DNA from: a virus
Length of the DNA stretch: 41,175 nucleotides
IMG/VR virus record: IMGVR_UViG_3300022690_000268
Span: 1-41,175 of that record
Direction: 5' to 3' (one strand)
The position numbers and the translations under genes are program-made. Shown piece after piece: positions 1-6,633 of the stretch; positions within the stretch are counted from its first letter, which is position 1, and each line of letters begins with the position of its first letter. Below the pieces are notes generated by a model. It worked only from the letters and a program-made list of their open reading frames with translations. It had not been told where the DNA came from and did no database searches.

Positions 1-144
1 TATGGTTCCGGATTTTAATGATATCTCTTCGCAATTATGGGCAGTGCCTTCATCTGCTGGGCTATGTCCATATTCAAATAGACCACCTTTAACTCCAAGT
101 AATGGATAAATACCAGAACTTCCAAACCAATAAAGCGCACCAAT
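1..144. repeat. terminal direct repeat, left copy
   Basis: These 144 bases are identical to the last 144 bases of the window (41032-41175). Joining the copies gives a circle of about 41,031 bp and restores one uninterrupted reading frame. This is what an assembler produces from a circular or circularly permuted genome, and P22-type headful packaging makes such permuted molecules. A true short terminal repeat on the virion DNA is possible but less likely, because the repeat lies inside a coding sequence. Confidence 0.95.
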
Positions 145-180
145 CTGATAAACCTTACCGTTAACCGTTACTGTTTCCAT
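1..180 (-). CDS. hypothetical protein, N-terminal part (gene split by the window ends)
   Basis: First 60 codons of a 121-residue protein that continues at 41031 and stops at 40846. The ATG is at 180-178. Its first bases overlap the TGA of the upstream gene as ATGA, so translation is probably coupled. The protein is soluble and rich in Gly, Trp and Tyr. It has scattered Cys and His residues, and no signal peptide or membrane segment. I recognise no family. Coding is supported by the open frame across the junction and by tight packing with both neighbours. Confidence 0.8.
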   Translation of the reverse strand, partial: METVTVNGKVYQIGALYWFGSSGIYPLLGVKGGLFEYGHSPADEGTAHNCEEISLKSGTI

Positions 181-452
181 CACCCCTTACCCTCTGCTAT
201 CTCTTTGTTAATATCATGCTGGTACTCATAAAAAATACCGGTCAGCTCAATTGAATCCTTGTGACTGATCTTTAGTTCAATCTTGCCTATCCATGCCCCT
301 GATACGTCACCATCCTCATTGATGCCTATCTTTACATCAAGGCTATCATCACCCGAACAATAGTCCTGTGGTACTTGGTGCCACATATCAACAGGGGCTT
401 CTTCAATATCAATTATGAAGTATTCAGGTGTTATCTCTTTAATTTTCGTCAT
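180..452 (-). CDS. hypothetical acidic protein, 90 aa
   Basis: Small acidic protein with no recognised family. The pattern is alternating hydrophobic and charged residues, with one GDDSLD stretch near residue 34 and no membrane segment. An AGGGGATA ribosome site precedes the start, as in most genes of this arm. Its TGA overlaps the next gene's ATG by four bases (ATGA). It belongs to the minus-strand accessory array that runs leftward across the genome junction; function unknown. Confidence 0.75.
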   Translation of the reverse strand: MTKIKEITPEYFIIDIEEAPVDMWHQVPQDYCSGDDSLDVKIGINEDGDVSGAWIGKIELKISHKDSIELTGIFYEYQHDINKEIAEGKG

Positions 453-466
453 GCTTTACCTATCCC

Positions 467-862
467 CTAATCAAAAGCAAGATATTGGCGAACCAGATCT
501 TGTGTTTCAGGCACGCTAAATACTTGAGAGGCGTTATATTCATTTTCAAGTTTGTCCGATTTAGAGAGGAAGCTATCAATAAATGCCTTTTCTCGCTCCA
601 TATGCATTAACTGCCTACGCTTGATTAGCTTAAGGTGATCTATAGCTTTTTCTATAGACTCTTGAGCAAATCGGCTGCCAGCTTTATATATCTTCTTTTG
701 TTTCGCTTTTATACCAAGGTAACTACCTCCAATATCATGTTTTTGTACGCAAAAATGAAGGCACTCAGTTTCTTTTATTGAGTGCCACTCCTCAATAAAT
801 ACCTGAAGTCCGTACGCTTCAGCGTATAACTTTGCCTTATAAAAAACCTTACCTTCAGCCAT
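467..862 (-). CDS. hypothetical protein, 131 aa
   Basis: Unrecognised protein. The N-terminal half is mixed, with aromatic and Cys residues. The C-terminal half (about residues 66-110) is a long, charged, probably helical stretch, which would suit a small coiled coil. No signal peptide. The ribosome site is AAGGGGATA just before the ATG at 862, the arm's standard form. It lies between a 90-residue hypothetical protein and the YopX gene. Confidence 0.75.
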   Translation of the reverse strand: MAEGKVFYKAKLYAEAYGLQVFIEEWHSIKETECLHFCVQKHDIGGSYLGIKAKQKKIYKAGSRFAQESIEKAIDHLKLIKRRQLMHMEREKAFIDSFLSKSDKLENEYNASQVFSVPETQDLVRQYLAFD

Positions 863-922
863 TCGTTTATCCCCTTAGTGATGAATCAATAATAGGCCAC
901 TCTATATGTTTTAGCAGTGACC

Positions 923-1363
923 TTAACTTTCAGTGTCGGTAGCCATTTCAATCAAATCATGGTTTTCGTAAATATTACCGATAACAGCTATCTGGCCATG
1001 GGGTCCGGTAAAAATCGAGTCTGTATACCCATCATCATTGAATTGAATGCAAAATCCACAACCGGAAAATATAACTTTCCCAATATTTGATATAGAGTCC
1101 TTATACTCATCTAATTCCATTGAGTGCCGACCTTCACTGTTTAACGATTGAGATGGCCAATCTGTATACAAAATACGTACAATGTCCCCCTCGTATATCT
1201 CTTTTCCGTTCTTATCCTTTAGCCCTGTGTATTGCATGAAAATATACTCATCCACATCAGCCATCCTCCGGCCTTCATATGAATATATCTCCTGAATTGT
1301 CGCTGTAACATTACCCATCTTTTTGTGTGGCGCTATCCATGTCCTAAACTTAATTTCTCGCAT
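923..1363 (-). CDS. YopX family protein
   Basis: A 146-residue protein of the YopX family, common in phages and prophages of many bacteria. The diagnostic parts are the opening MREIKFRTW, the central QYTGLKDKNGKEIYEGDIV (about residues 44-62), and the closing VIGNIYENHDLI. The fold is known to be mostly beta, but the biochemical role has not been settled. Length is normal for the family. An AAGGGGG site lies before the ATG. As in many phages it sits among small accessory genes, away from the structural region. Confidence 0.93.
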   Translation of the reverse strand: MREIKFRTWIAPHKKMGNVTATIQEIYSYEGRRMADVDEYIFMQYTGLKDKNGKEIYEGDIVRILYTDWPSQSLNSEGRHSMELDEYKDSISNIGKVIFSGCGFCIQFNDDGYTDSIFTGPHGQIAVIGNIYENHDLIEMATDTES

Positions 1364-1374
1364 AACCTACCCCC

Positions 1375-1548
1375 TTAATTACCCGCTATCTCTTCGACTT
1401 TAGGACCCCAATACCACTTGTGGCCACCCTCATGCTTTGCGACATTAATTCTATCTAGCTCGTCTTGTGCTGACATCTCATGGCTAATTCCAACCAATAC
1501 AGTAATGAGAGCACCCCCGATCAATCCCAATACAAAAGACCTACCCAT
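1375..1548 (-). CDS. small membrane-anchored protein, 57 aa
   Basis: The first 20 residues form one hydrophobic segment rich in Gly, Leu, Ile and Val after an MGRS start. A polar tail with two HEG-type sites and Trp-Tyr-Trp follows. It could be a single-pass inner-membrane peptide or carry an uncleaved signal anchor. The ATG lies eight bases inside the end of the preceding gene (1541-1720), so translation is likely coupled. No family recognised. Confidence 0.65.
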   Translation of the reverse strand: MGRSFVLGLIGGALITVLVGISHEMSAQDELDRINVAKHEGGHKWYWGPKVEEIAGN

Positions 1549-1720
1549 TATCAATAATCCCTTTTTCGGTCAGCTTATCCTGAAGATCATCACTCAGCTT
1601 ATTAATAGCTATGATTTCATCATGAATGTCCTCGAAGTCTAAAAGTGCTGCTGCCGAACCAAGTATCTCAAGATCATTTGCCAGCTTTAATACCTTATGG
1701 ATACCTACTAATCTCTGCAT
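1541..1720 (-). CDS. small helical protein, 59 aa
   Basis: Leu-, Ile- and Asp-rich sequence predicted by eye to be almost all helix, with no membrane segment. An AAAGGAT ribosome site lies about nine bases before the ATG at 1720. The end overlaps the start of the small membrane protein gene by eight bases. Function unknown; the overlap suggests the two products are made together. Confidence 0.65.
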   Translation of the reverse strand: MQRLVGIHKVLKLANDLEILGSAAALLDFEDIHDEIIAINKLSDDLQDKLTEKGIIDNG

Positions 1721-1782
1721 GGGTAAATCCTTTTATATTATTATGGTTTTACTGCCGTTAAATTAGATCTAGCCTCATTATT

Positions 1783-1953
1783 TCAGTGCTTGCACGCATT
1801 TTTCTTTACATGCCGCTTTAGTGACACGGGATATTTGCTTGAAAAGTCACAATCATTACATGAGTACATCTTCTCACCCGTGTACTGCTTAGCCTTCCTG
1901 CTCACTATTGTCTTTGCGTGCAGTTTAGTTGTCTCAATTGTTGTAAATATCAT
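1783..1953 (-). CDS. single C2HC zinc-finger protein, 56 aa
   Basis: Basic protein whose second half is a compact zinc-finger motif: Cys32-X2-Cys35-X12-His48-X5-Cys54, with a further His at 56. The hydrophobic positions Tyr30, Phe37 and Leu45 are placed much as in C2H2 fingers. A TGEKMY segment at 25-30 resembles the TGEKPY linker of eukaryotic fingers. The basic residues suggest nucleic-acid binding, perhaps regulatory. The ATG overlaps the TGA of the upstream gene (ATGA), which supports translation. The spacing between Cys35 and Phe37 is shorter than the C2H2 standard. Confidence 0.7.
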   Translation of the reverse strand: MIFTTIETTKLHAKTIVSRKAKQYTGEKMYSCNDCDFSSKYPVSLKRHVKKNACKH

Positions 1954-2438
1954 TTGTCAGACTCCGGAATTACCAAGCAGCCTAAATCTAGCATCTTGTT
2001 TATCATTATGGCCTGATCCATCTGAAAGTCCTCTGTGCAGTCGATCTTGGATTCTACCCACTCCTTTATCTTTTCACGCTTTGTTTTGATGGGGCGGAAG
2101 TCAGCTGACCACTTCAAGCAATCACCAAAGTCAAAAGCTATTGCACCGCTACTGGCATGATGTTTTAGTGCTTCTGCATAAAGCCATTCACCCTCAAGCA
2201 ATGCTTCACACTCTTCACCCACTACAGGGATGTATTGCTCTGGCTCTTGCGGCTCTTGTGGTAACTCCTCAATTGGCCCGTTTGTTTCAGGGCTTTCATC
2301 AGCTTTCCAGGCAAAGCTATCGGTACGAACAAAAAAACCATCCTTGACAAATAATGATATTTTCAAGCCCGTGCCAGCAATAAACCCAGTAGCCCCTTCT
2401 GGTACATCATGTCCCTGATACGTTTTTACTGTGCTCAT
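1950..2438 (-). CDS. phage hypothetical protein, 162 aa
   Basis: Acidic protein with three parts. Residues 1-45 are beta-rich and resemble small barrel domains. A Pro/Glu-rich linker follows at about 50-68. The second domain starts IPVVGEECEA, a wording often seen in modular phage proteins before a barrel-like segment. The C-terminus is charged and helical. No catalytic motif is visible. An AAGGGGATA site precedes the ATG, and the stop overlaps the zinc-finger gene by four bases. Confidence 0.75.
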   Translation of the reverse strand: MSTVKTYQGHDVPEGATGFIAGTGLKISLFVKDGFFVRTDSFAWKADESPETNGPIEELPQEPQEPEQYIPVVGEECEALLEGEWLYAEALKHHASSGAIAFDFGDCLKWSADFRPIKTKREKIKEWVESKIDCTEDFQMDQAIMINKMLDLGCLVIPESDK

Positions 2439-2457
2439 GTTCTATCCCCTTAATCGA

Positions 2458-2760
2458 CTAATCTTCAAATCTAACTTTCTTAGCAATTAGCAACTTCATT
2501 GCCTCGCTATAAGCATCGTCATCAAACGCTATTCCAGCGCCACGCTCTGAAGGCTCATAAGCACACTCGCCGAATACCTGTGAAAGCTCCTGAATAAGAT
2601 CATTAAGGCTTTCCTTTAGCTCATTCTCAGCATTCCACTCTGTTAATGAGTCGCCATAAAACTCCCAATTATCAACACCTCCAGCCTCAAGCGCGTTTAG
2701 TTTTGACTCGGCGAGTTCTAACTGCTCAAGTCTGACTTTTGAAATTTCTTCTTGTTTCAT
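2458..2760 (-). CDS. hypothetical coiled-coil protein, 100 aa
   Basis: Strongly acidic and mainly helical. Residues 1-26 and 44-62 have heptad-like Leu spacing, suggesting a coiled coil and probably an oligomer. There is no membrane segment and no recognised family. The ribosome site is AGGGGATAG ahead of the ATG. It is one of the many small accessory proteins of this arm. Confidence 0.75.
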   Translation of the reverse strand: MKQEEISKVRLEQLELAESKLNALEAGGVDNWEFYGDSLTEWNAENELKESLNDLIQELSQVFGECAYEPSERGAGIAFDDDAYSEAMKLLIAKKVRFED

Positions 2761-2830
2761 TCTTTCTATCCCCTGTGATTTGGTTTTATACTACTACGCT
2801 ACTGGCTGTGAAATACTTCCAATATCAATG

Positions 2831-3013
2831 TTATATTCTTACTTTCATCATGTTTTCTATGGCTGTGTTTGCAATAATATAACAATGCAACCCTTTAGGC
2901 TGTTGTGCCGTTATTCCGTATGGGTAGCGCTCCTTAAAAGTCTTTTCCGAGAACTGAAAGTCTAACAATCGACCGTTATCCCATGGGCCGCTCTTATCCC
3001 TTCTATCTGTCAT
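2831..3013 (-). CDS. small basic hypothetical protein, 60 aa
   Basis: Short protein with many Arg, Lys and aromatic residues in the first 40 positions. The ATG overlaps the TGA of the upstream replication-like gene as ATGA, the main reason to accept it. Function unknown. Seventy bases without a gene follow before the next start at 2760; I see no clear terminator there. Confidence 0.6.
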   Translation of the reverse strand: MTDRRDKSGPWDNGRLLDFQFSEKTFKERYPYGITAQQPKGLHCYIIANTAIENMMKVRI

Positions 3014-3363
3014 AATCCATCCGCCCAGGTAAGATCAAGCATCTTACCGGCCAATACCTCTTGCTGGCTCATATGCTCTGCAAACCCCTCAAGCTTGACC
3101 CCATCACGGCAAATCAACTCAATATCGTTGAATGGCTTATTCCGGTTGTTATCGCCCATATAGAATGGTGATTTACGGCAGCCATCGATAGCGGCCTTGA
3201 AGTCTTCCCACTCATAGCCTTCTTTCATGCGGTCAATAATCGCCTTCTTGCGCTTGGCGTTCATCCTGGCGCGCGGTTTGTTCATGACCTGCTTCCAGTA
3301 ATCAAATACCTGATCTTGCAGGGGTGTTACTTGCTGGGATTCATTATCGATTACTAGTTTCAT
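3010..3363 (-). CDS. replication-initiator C-terminal-like domain protein, 117 aa
   Basis: Most of the protein (about residues 18-95) matches the C-terminal module seen at the end of many phage replication-initiator or helicase-loader proteins: FDYWKQVM, a Lys/Arg-rich KRKKAIIDRMKEGY helix, an AIDGC segment with SPFYMGDN, then an ELICRDG-type helix. In those proteins the module follows a winged-helix DNA-binding domain, which is absent here, so this is a stand-alone form. It probably helps recruit the host replisome. It lies beside a J-domain protein, which makes a replication role more plausible. It is the only replication-like gene recognised in the genome. Confidence 0.65.
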   Translation of the reverse strand: MKLVIDNESQQVTPLQDQVFDYWKQVMNKPRARMNAKRKKAIIDRMKEGYEWEDFKAAIDGCRKSPFYMGDNNRNKPFNDIELICRDGVKLEGFAEHMSQQEVLAGKMLDLTWADGL

Positions 3364-3365
3364 GG

Positions 3366-3662
3366 TTACCCTCTCAGTAGCAATAGTTTTTGAGTGATAT
3401 TCTTTGCCAAGTCTTTTCCACCATGCTTATCAGGGTGGCACAATGACAATAACTGCTTTATTTCCTTACCATTAAACTGTTGAGGCGGGCCAAGTAAGGC
3501 ATTATCAAGAAATTCCCTTCCGCCTTTTTCATTTATTTTATCAACTAAATTATCCCATTTTTCAGTTAACTCATTTTTAGCCTTTATCAGCCTGGAAACC
3601 TCAGACCAAGCCCTATCGAGATCTGCTAGGGTTTTATTGTGAGTTGAATCCATTACAAACAT
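3366..3662 (-). CDS. J-domain-like protein (HPD motif)
   Basis: A 98-residue protein. The last 35 residues contain LLSLCHPDKHGG followed by a helix ending TQKLLLLR; the His-Pro-Asp at 76-78 is the signature by which J proteins stimulate DnaK ATPase. The first 60 residues are helical and charged, possibly a substrate or partner-binding part. The domain order is reversed relative to DnaJ, where J is N-terminal. Lambda replication needs DnaK/DnaJ to free the helicase, so with the neighbouring replication-like gene this may be a phage-made J factor. An AAGGGG site supports the start at 3662. Confidence 0.7.
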   Translation of the reverse strand: MFVMDSTHNKTLADLDRAWSEVSRLIKAKNELTEKWDNLVDKINEKGGREFLDNALLGPPQQFNGKEIKQLLSLCHPDKHGGKDLAKNITQKLLLLRG

Positions 3663-3664
3663 AC

Positions 3665-4024
3665 TTACCCCTTAGCCTTTTTAAGCACTCTATCTGCCTG
3701 CTTGTAAGTCCAAGAATCCTCTCTATCTACACATATCAGTTCGCTCATTACAGCCTCTAAAGCCTCTACTAACTCCTTGTTGGCTTCCTTTAGCTTGTCG
3801 TTTTTTTCTCCATAATCAAAGCTTATGGATAGCGCTTTCTCCCACCCGACTTGCAGCCGAGCATTTTCCTCTACTAGCTCATCATGGCAGTTATACCGCT
3901 TCACAACCTCAACAGTCAGGGCTATAGCATCGTCATTCCTGGCGCCGCAACTAAGCGAAAACCCACTTAAGGTGGCATCTTGGCCATTGTTTAGTTTTAC
4001 ATTTCCGTATTCATCTATTTTCAT
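3665..4024 (-). CDS. hypothetical coiled-coil protein, 119 aa
   Basis: An N-terminal 30 residues with alternating beta character is followed by long charged helices: residues 50-62 with ELVEENARLQ and 74-92 with repeated Lys/Glu/Leu. This arrangement is common in phage ead/eae-like or structural-maintenance hypothetical proteins, but I cannot assign a family. Ribosome site AGGGATAA. The next gene begins three bases after its stop. Confidence 0.75.
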   Translation of the reverse strand: MKIDEYGNVKLNNGQDATLSGFSLSCGARNDDAIALTVEVVKRYNCHDELVEENARLQVGWEKALSISFDYGEKNDKLKEANKELVEALEAVMSELICVDREDSWTYKQADRVLKKAKG

Positions 4025-4042
4025 TGTTCTTATCCCTATAGG

Positions 4043-4405
4043 TTATTTATTCGGCTTCATTGTTGGCATGCCGAAATAACGTCTTGATTTCAGATTGCTG
4101 ATTTCTTCCTTTAACCGCTCATTCTCTGCCTTTAGATCGGCTATCTGCGCATCTTTACCCACGTTTTCTTTTGTTGATATAGAATTATAAGGCGGGTAAA
4201 GGGCCGCTTTTCTACCTGACCACCAAGCCGCCTGTTGTTCATCGGTAGCTATACCGTGAGGTCGGTTTTTATATCCGAGATATCTATAATCTGGATGGTT
4301 ATTACCTGCATTATGGTGAATGTCTAAGTTGTGATCCATTAAGCATTCATCTGAATGACCTACACCATCTACAGCTTTACAGTTAAGTCCTTTGCATTTA
4401 CTCAT
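4043..4405 (-). CDS. Cys/His-rich N-terminus plus coiled coil, 120 aa
   Basis: The first 35 residues contain Cys4, Cys9, Cys21 and several His, in a layout able to bind zinc. A WWSGRKAALYP segment lies in the middle. Residues 85-107 form an Asp/Glu/Leu-rich coiled coil (ADLKAENERLKEEISNL). The middle tryptophan segment with an upstream AAWWSGR is typical of small phage proteins of unknown function. The ribosome site AAGGGGAA overlaps the end of the preceding gene. Confidence 0.75.
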   Translation of the reverse strand: MSKCKGLNCKAVDGVGHSDECLMDHNLDIHHNAGNNHPDYRYLGYKNRPHGIATDEQQAAWWSGRKAALYPPYNSISTKENVGKDAQIADLKAENERLKEEISNLKSRRYFGMPTMKPNK

Positions 4406-4409
4406 TGTC

Positions 4410-4574
4410 TTATTCCCCTTGTGGCTGGTTTAGTGCGGCTTCAATCATTCTTTTAACGCTCTCATAATGATGTATGTAGGTATCCATATCCGCGTGAGTT
4501 GGTAGTATTTTATCCTTCACCGCTTGTTTTACAGCAGCATGGACCATTTCATCTGTTACTTCTGCGTTATTCAT
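4410..4574 (-). CDS. small helical protein, 54 aa
   Basis: Compact, helical, slightly acidic protein without Cys. Good AAGGGATAG ribosome site six bases before the ATG. Its own last codons contain the AAGGGGAA site used by the following gene, which starts five bases beyond its stop; such sharing is a sign of real, coupled genes. Function unknown. Confidence 0.65.
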   Translation of the reverse strand: MNNAEVTDEMVHAAVKQAVKDKILPTHADMDTYIHHYESVKRMIEAALNQPQGE

Positions 4575-4596
4575 TGTCTATCCCTTATGTGGTTAA

Positions 4597-4767
4597 TTAC
4601 TTGTTATCCAGTAGCTCTAGAAGCTCTACAGATGCTGCTGATAGCTTACTTGCTAGACTTATAATGTGATCACCCGAAAGCCATCCAAGATCATGCTCAG
4701 AGCTGTCCAGTTTAATCTTAACTTCAACATATTCTGTTTGCGGTATATCTCTAATATCTATTTCCAT
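4597..4767 (-). CDS. small acidic protein, 56 aa
   Basis: The first half is beta-like (MEIDIRDIPQ and VEVKIKLD). The second is a Leu/Ser/Ala-rich helix suitable for dimerisation. The ribosome site is GAGGGAGAA. About 80 bases without a gene separate it from the next stop at 4852; nothing clear is seen there. Function unknown. Confidence 0.6.
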   Translation of the reverse strand: MEIDIRDIPQTEYVEVKIKLDSSEHDLGWLSGDHIISLASKLSAASVELLELLDNK

Positions 4768-4851
4768 ACTCTTCTCCCTCGGTTTATTTAATCTTAGGCT
4801 TTACTCTGGCTTTATCATTAACCATTTATTTAATATTTAATGATGATTTCG

Positions 4852-5016
4852 TTAATAAACCTCCCAATACTTGCCATTACTGCGCAGTATCATTTCTCCC
4901 AAGTCGCCGGTTATCACCTTTAAATCCGGTTCGCCTTCGTTTATATAGTCAATCAAACTTTGAAGCCCCTCTTCAGTTATAGGCTCTTTGTGGATTTCGC
5001 CTTTTTCATCTATCAC
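4852..5016 (-). CDS. small hypothetical protein, 54 aa, GTG start
   Basis: An upstream ATG in the same frame would give 74 residues, but its first 20 codons overlap the Cys-rich gene in another frame and lack a ribosome site. I prefer GTG at 5016. An AAAGGAGG site lies about seven bases upstream, and the GTGA exactly overlaps the TGA of the preceding gene. The product is acidic with a helix at about residues 15-30. No family recognised. Confidence 0.6.
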   Translation of the reverse strand: MIDEKGEIHKEPITEEGLQSLIDYINEGEPDLKVITGDLGEMILRSNGKYWEVY

Positions 5017-5180
5017 TTGCCATCCTCCTTTATTTCCAAACTGTACATAGCTGGCCTGTATTTGCAGTACTGGCAATCACCATCATTGCACCTGTCTTCT
5101 TGCCATTCACCGCACTTAGAGCAGTAATAAGAATCATAATTAATGCATCGCTCTAACTTCCTGTCTTTACATTTGCACAT
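5013..5180 (-). CDS. Cys-rich zinc-ribbon-like peptide, 55 aa
   Basis: Eight cysteines in the first 40 residues, including CKC at 2-4, a CSKC pair at 20-23 and a CQYC pair at 36-39, fit one or two small zinc-binding knuckles. The C-terminus is charged. AAAGGGATA lies before the ATG, and its stop overlaps the next gene (GTGA). It is too short for most gene finders. Possible roles are nucleic-acid or protein binding; nothing more specific can be said. Confidence 0.65.
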   Translation of the reverse strand: MCKCKDRKLERCINYDSYYCSKCGEWQEDRCNDGDCQYCKYRPAMYSLEIKEDGK

Positions 5181-5183
5181 GAT

Positions 5184-5411
5184 TTATCCCTTTAAACCGG
5201 TTTCATTAATTACATATTCAAACCCTTCAAAATCATCTATAGCCCTAACGAATCGACCAGTCCTGCCAAAATACAAAACTCCATGTTGCCATTTCCCATT
5301 GATTTTAATATCGAGTATTTCCTTAATGTAATAATTTCCATCGGTTTTAATATGCCTAATTACTGGCATTCCACCAAATTCTAGAGTTTCTTTTATTAAT
5401 TCAGGTGTCAT
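5184..5411 (-). CDS. hypothetical protein, 75 aa
   Basis: Starts with a short helix (TPELIKETLEFGG), then has alternating beta segments including a GNYYIKEILDIK strand and a turn at INGKWQHG. It is a likely small beta-barrel fold with no visible active site. The start lies 11 bases inside the end of the membrane-protein gene upstream, which argues for coupled translation. Function unknown. Confidence 0.7.
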   Translation of the reverse strand: MTPELIKETLEFGGMPVIRHIKTDGNYYIKEILDIKINGKWQHGVLYFGRTGRFVRAIDDFEGFEYVINETGLKG

Positions 5412-5616
5412 TTTGCTTTCCTTTGGTTAATTTAATTGAACCCAACCATTCACATAAAGCTATGAATAAACCTGCTACGATTATCACCGGCAGACAAGGC
5501 CAAAAGTAGCATAGAACAAACCCACAAGCCCTGACCTCCTCATGTTCATCGCTTAGCATCCAGCTAACCAGTAAATGGCCAGCCAGTGCGATTAATACGT
5601 ATATTTGTAGTTCCAT
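5401..5616 (-). CDS. two-pass membrane protein, 71 aa
   Basis: Two hydrophobic helices, about residues 3-20 (IYVLIALAGHLLVSWM) and 33-54 (a Phe/Val/Leu/Ile-rich stretch with Cys and Trp), are joined by an acidic loop. A Lys-rich tail lies on the cytoplasmic side. An upstream ATG would add 11 residues, but GAGGAAAAG directly before the ATG at 5616 favours this start. It may be a membrane-acting early protein such as a superinfection or host-takeover factor; holin is less likely, as it is far from the endolysin. Confidence 0.65.
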   Translation of the reverse strand: MELQIYVLIALAGHLLVSWMLSDEHEEVRACGFVLCYFWPCLPVIIVAGLFIALCEWLGSIKLTKGKQNDT

Positions 5617-5662
5617 ATCTTTTCCTCTTGGTTTATACCCACAGTACACTCATGGGTTATTT

Positions 5663-5872
5663 TTAGTCTAATTTGTCAGGTATTGCGTTCCCCTTCATTC
5701 CATCTATATCTCTCTGGCATCTAATCCTGGCCCTAAAATAGATCCCGAATAATCTTTGATAATACAGATAATCCTCAGACCCAGTTTTATGAGTATCCCT
5801 AAGATCTAAATGTATATCCTCCTGAAATGTCAGATATTCAAGGTCATCATGCTTTTGCTTTAGATTGTTCAT
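5663..5872 (-). CDS. hypothetical helical protein, 69 aa
   Basis: Charged, aromatic-rich and probably all-helical; residues 33-55 (a Tyr/Phe/Arg segment ending RCQRDIDG) form an amphipathic helix. The start overlaps the TGA of the upstream gene (ATGA) and has a GGATAGAAAG site. Function unknown. Confidence 0.7.
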   Translation of the reverse strand: MNNLKQKHDDLEYLTFQEDIHLDLRDTHKTGSEDYLYYQRLFGIYFRARIRCQRDIDGMKGNAIPDKLD

Positions 5873-6048
5873 CTTTCTATCCTCATCCAGTGTGTTGGGT
5901 TTAATTTCTTGCCAGTCTCATAATTAAAGTACATACCATCAACGGTCTTTGTTTTGCACCACTGCCATCGCCCTGTAAGCAGCCCATTATCCCATCCAGT
6001 TAGGAATGAACCATCTTTAGGTGCGGTTTCAATGTCTAGCCATTTCAT
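5869..6048 (-). CDS. small protein of the IETAPKDG...PTHWM phage family, 59 aa
   Basis: The pattern WLDIETAPKDG near the start, a central Trp-containing strand, and PTHWMRIE at the end is shared by a large set of small phage proteins of unknown function, some labelled DUF551-like. A longer in-frame start exists at 6117, but AAGGATAGAG just before the ATG at 6048 and the family's usual start favour 59 residues. It is the first gene of the leftward arm, after a leader of about 500 bases. Confidence 0.75.
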   Translation of the reverse strand: MKWLDIETAPKDGSFLTGWDNGLLTGRWQWCKTKTVDGMYFNYETGKKLNPTHWMRIER

Positions 6049-6097
6049 ATCTCTATCCTTATATCTATTCAGGATGGTGGATTTGGGGAGTCTCAGA

Positions 6098-6522
6098 CAT
6101 AAGAAACCCAAACCCAAAAAAATGAGTTTAGTTCTTATGGCTCGTCATACATTCAGGCTTGGAGCCATCCGGTACAGCACGAGACAGTCAATAATTGTTA
6201 AGGTTATATTGACTCGACATCTTTCCCACCCTTAAGCAGTCCAGCCCCTGTAATGTCTTTAGAACTCAGTTGCACCATGGGCTATCTTTCAGTGCTTTAA
6301 ACCTAGGGCGGTGAGTGGGCCGGTGTACTGGCTGACATATCCTTCTAGGTCGTATTGGGCTATCTGCTTGGAGAAGATAATTAATCGCTCTGGCTGCGAA
6401 CCGGAGGCTTCTGGGAAGGGTCTAGATAGGAAAATTAGGCATGAAAAAAGGCTTATGTTTGAACAGATAAGGCAAAGTTAATAACCGCTAAGTTAAAGAC
6501 CCTACCTATCCAAACATAAACC
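6098..6522 (-). promoter_or_regulatory. gene-free structured leader of the leftward arm
   Basis: No convincing gene lies between 6049 and 6686. The region holds perfect or near-perfect inverted repeats: 6098-6105/6132-6139 (8 bp), 6137-6143/6162-6168 (7 bp), 6187-6193/6207-6213 (7 bp), 6243-6247/6279-6283 nested in 6232-6238/6293-6300, 6301-6306/6345-6350 (6 bp), 6387-6392/6400-6405, and 6450-6461/6511-6522 (12 positions, one wobble on the minus strand). A leftward promoter at 6578-6606 would transcribe all of it as a roughly 520-nt 5' leader. It could be a long regulatory leader, a processed small RNA, or contain a replication origin. Strand evidence is mixed. Confidence 0.45.
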
Positions 6523-6577
6523 TTCTTCTAACTTATTTAACTTTCTAGGCCTTAGCGGAAGCCCGTTAACGAAATGG

Positions 6578-6606
6578 ATTATAACAAACCGTCATAATAA
6601 ACCCAA
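6578..6606 (-). promoter_or_regulatory. leftward promoter, extended -10
   Basis: On the minus strand, TTGGGT (6606-6601), a 17-base spacer, then TATAAT (6583-6578) preceded by TGT, which gives an extended -10 element. It lies upstream of the structured leader and the leftward gene array and is the best candidate for its main early promoter. Confidence 0.65.
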
Positions 6607-6633
6607 TCCCTAATTTCGATTTATTCCTACACT

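Noticed and set aside
1-144. Terminal repeat as an attachment site or transposon end
   Set aside because: The repeat lies within a coding frame that becomes intact only when the ends are joined, which is best explained by circular closure.
6387-6405. T-arm-like hairpin on the minus strand suggesting a tRNA
   Set aside because: The loop lacks the conserved GAxxC wording, one pair is C-A on that strand, and no acceptor or anticodon stem can be found around it.
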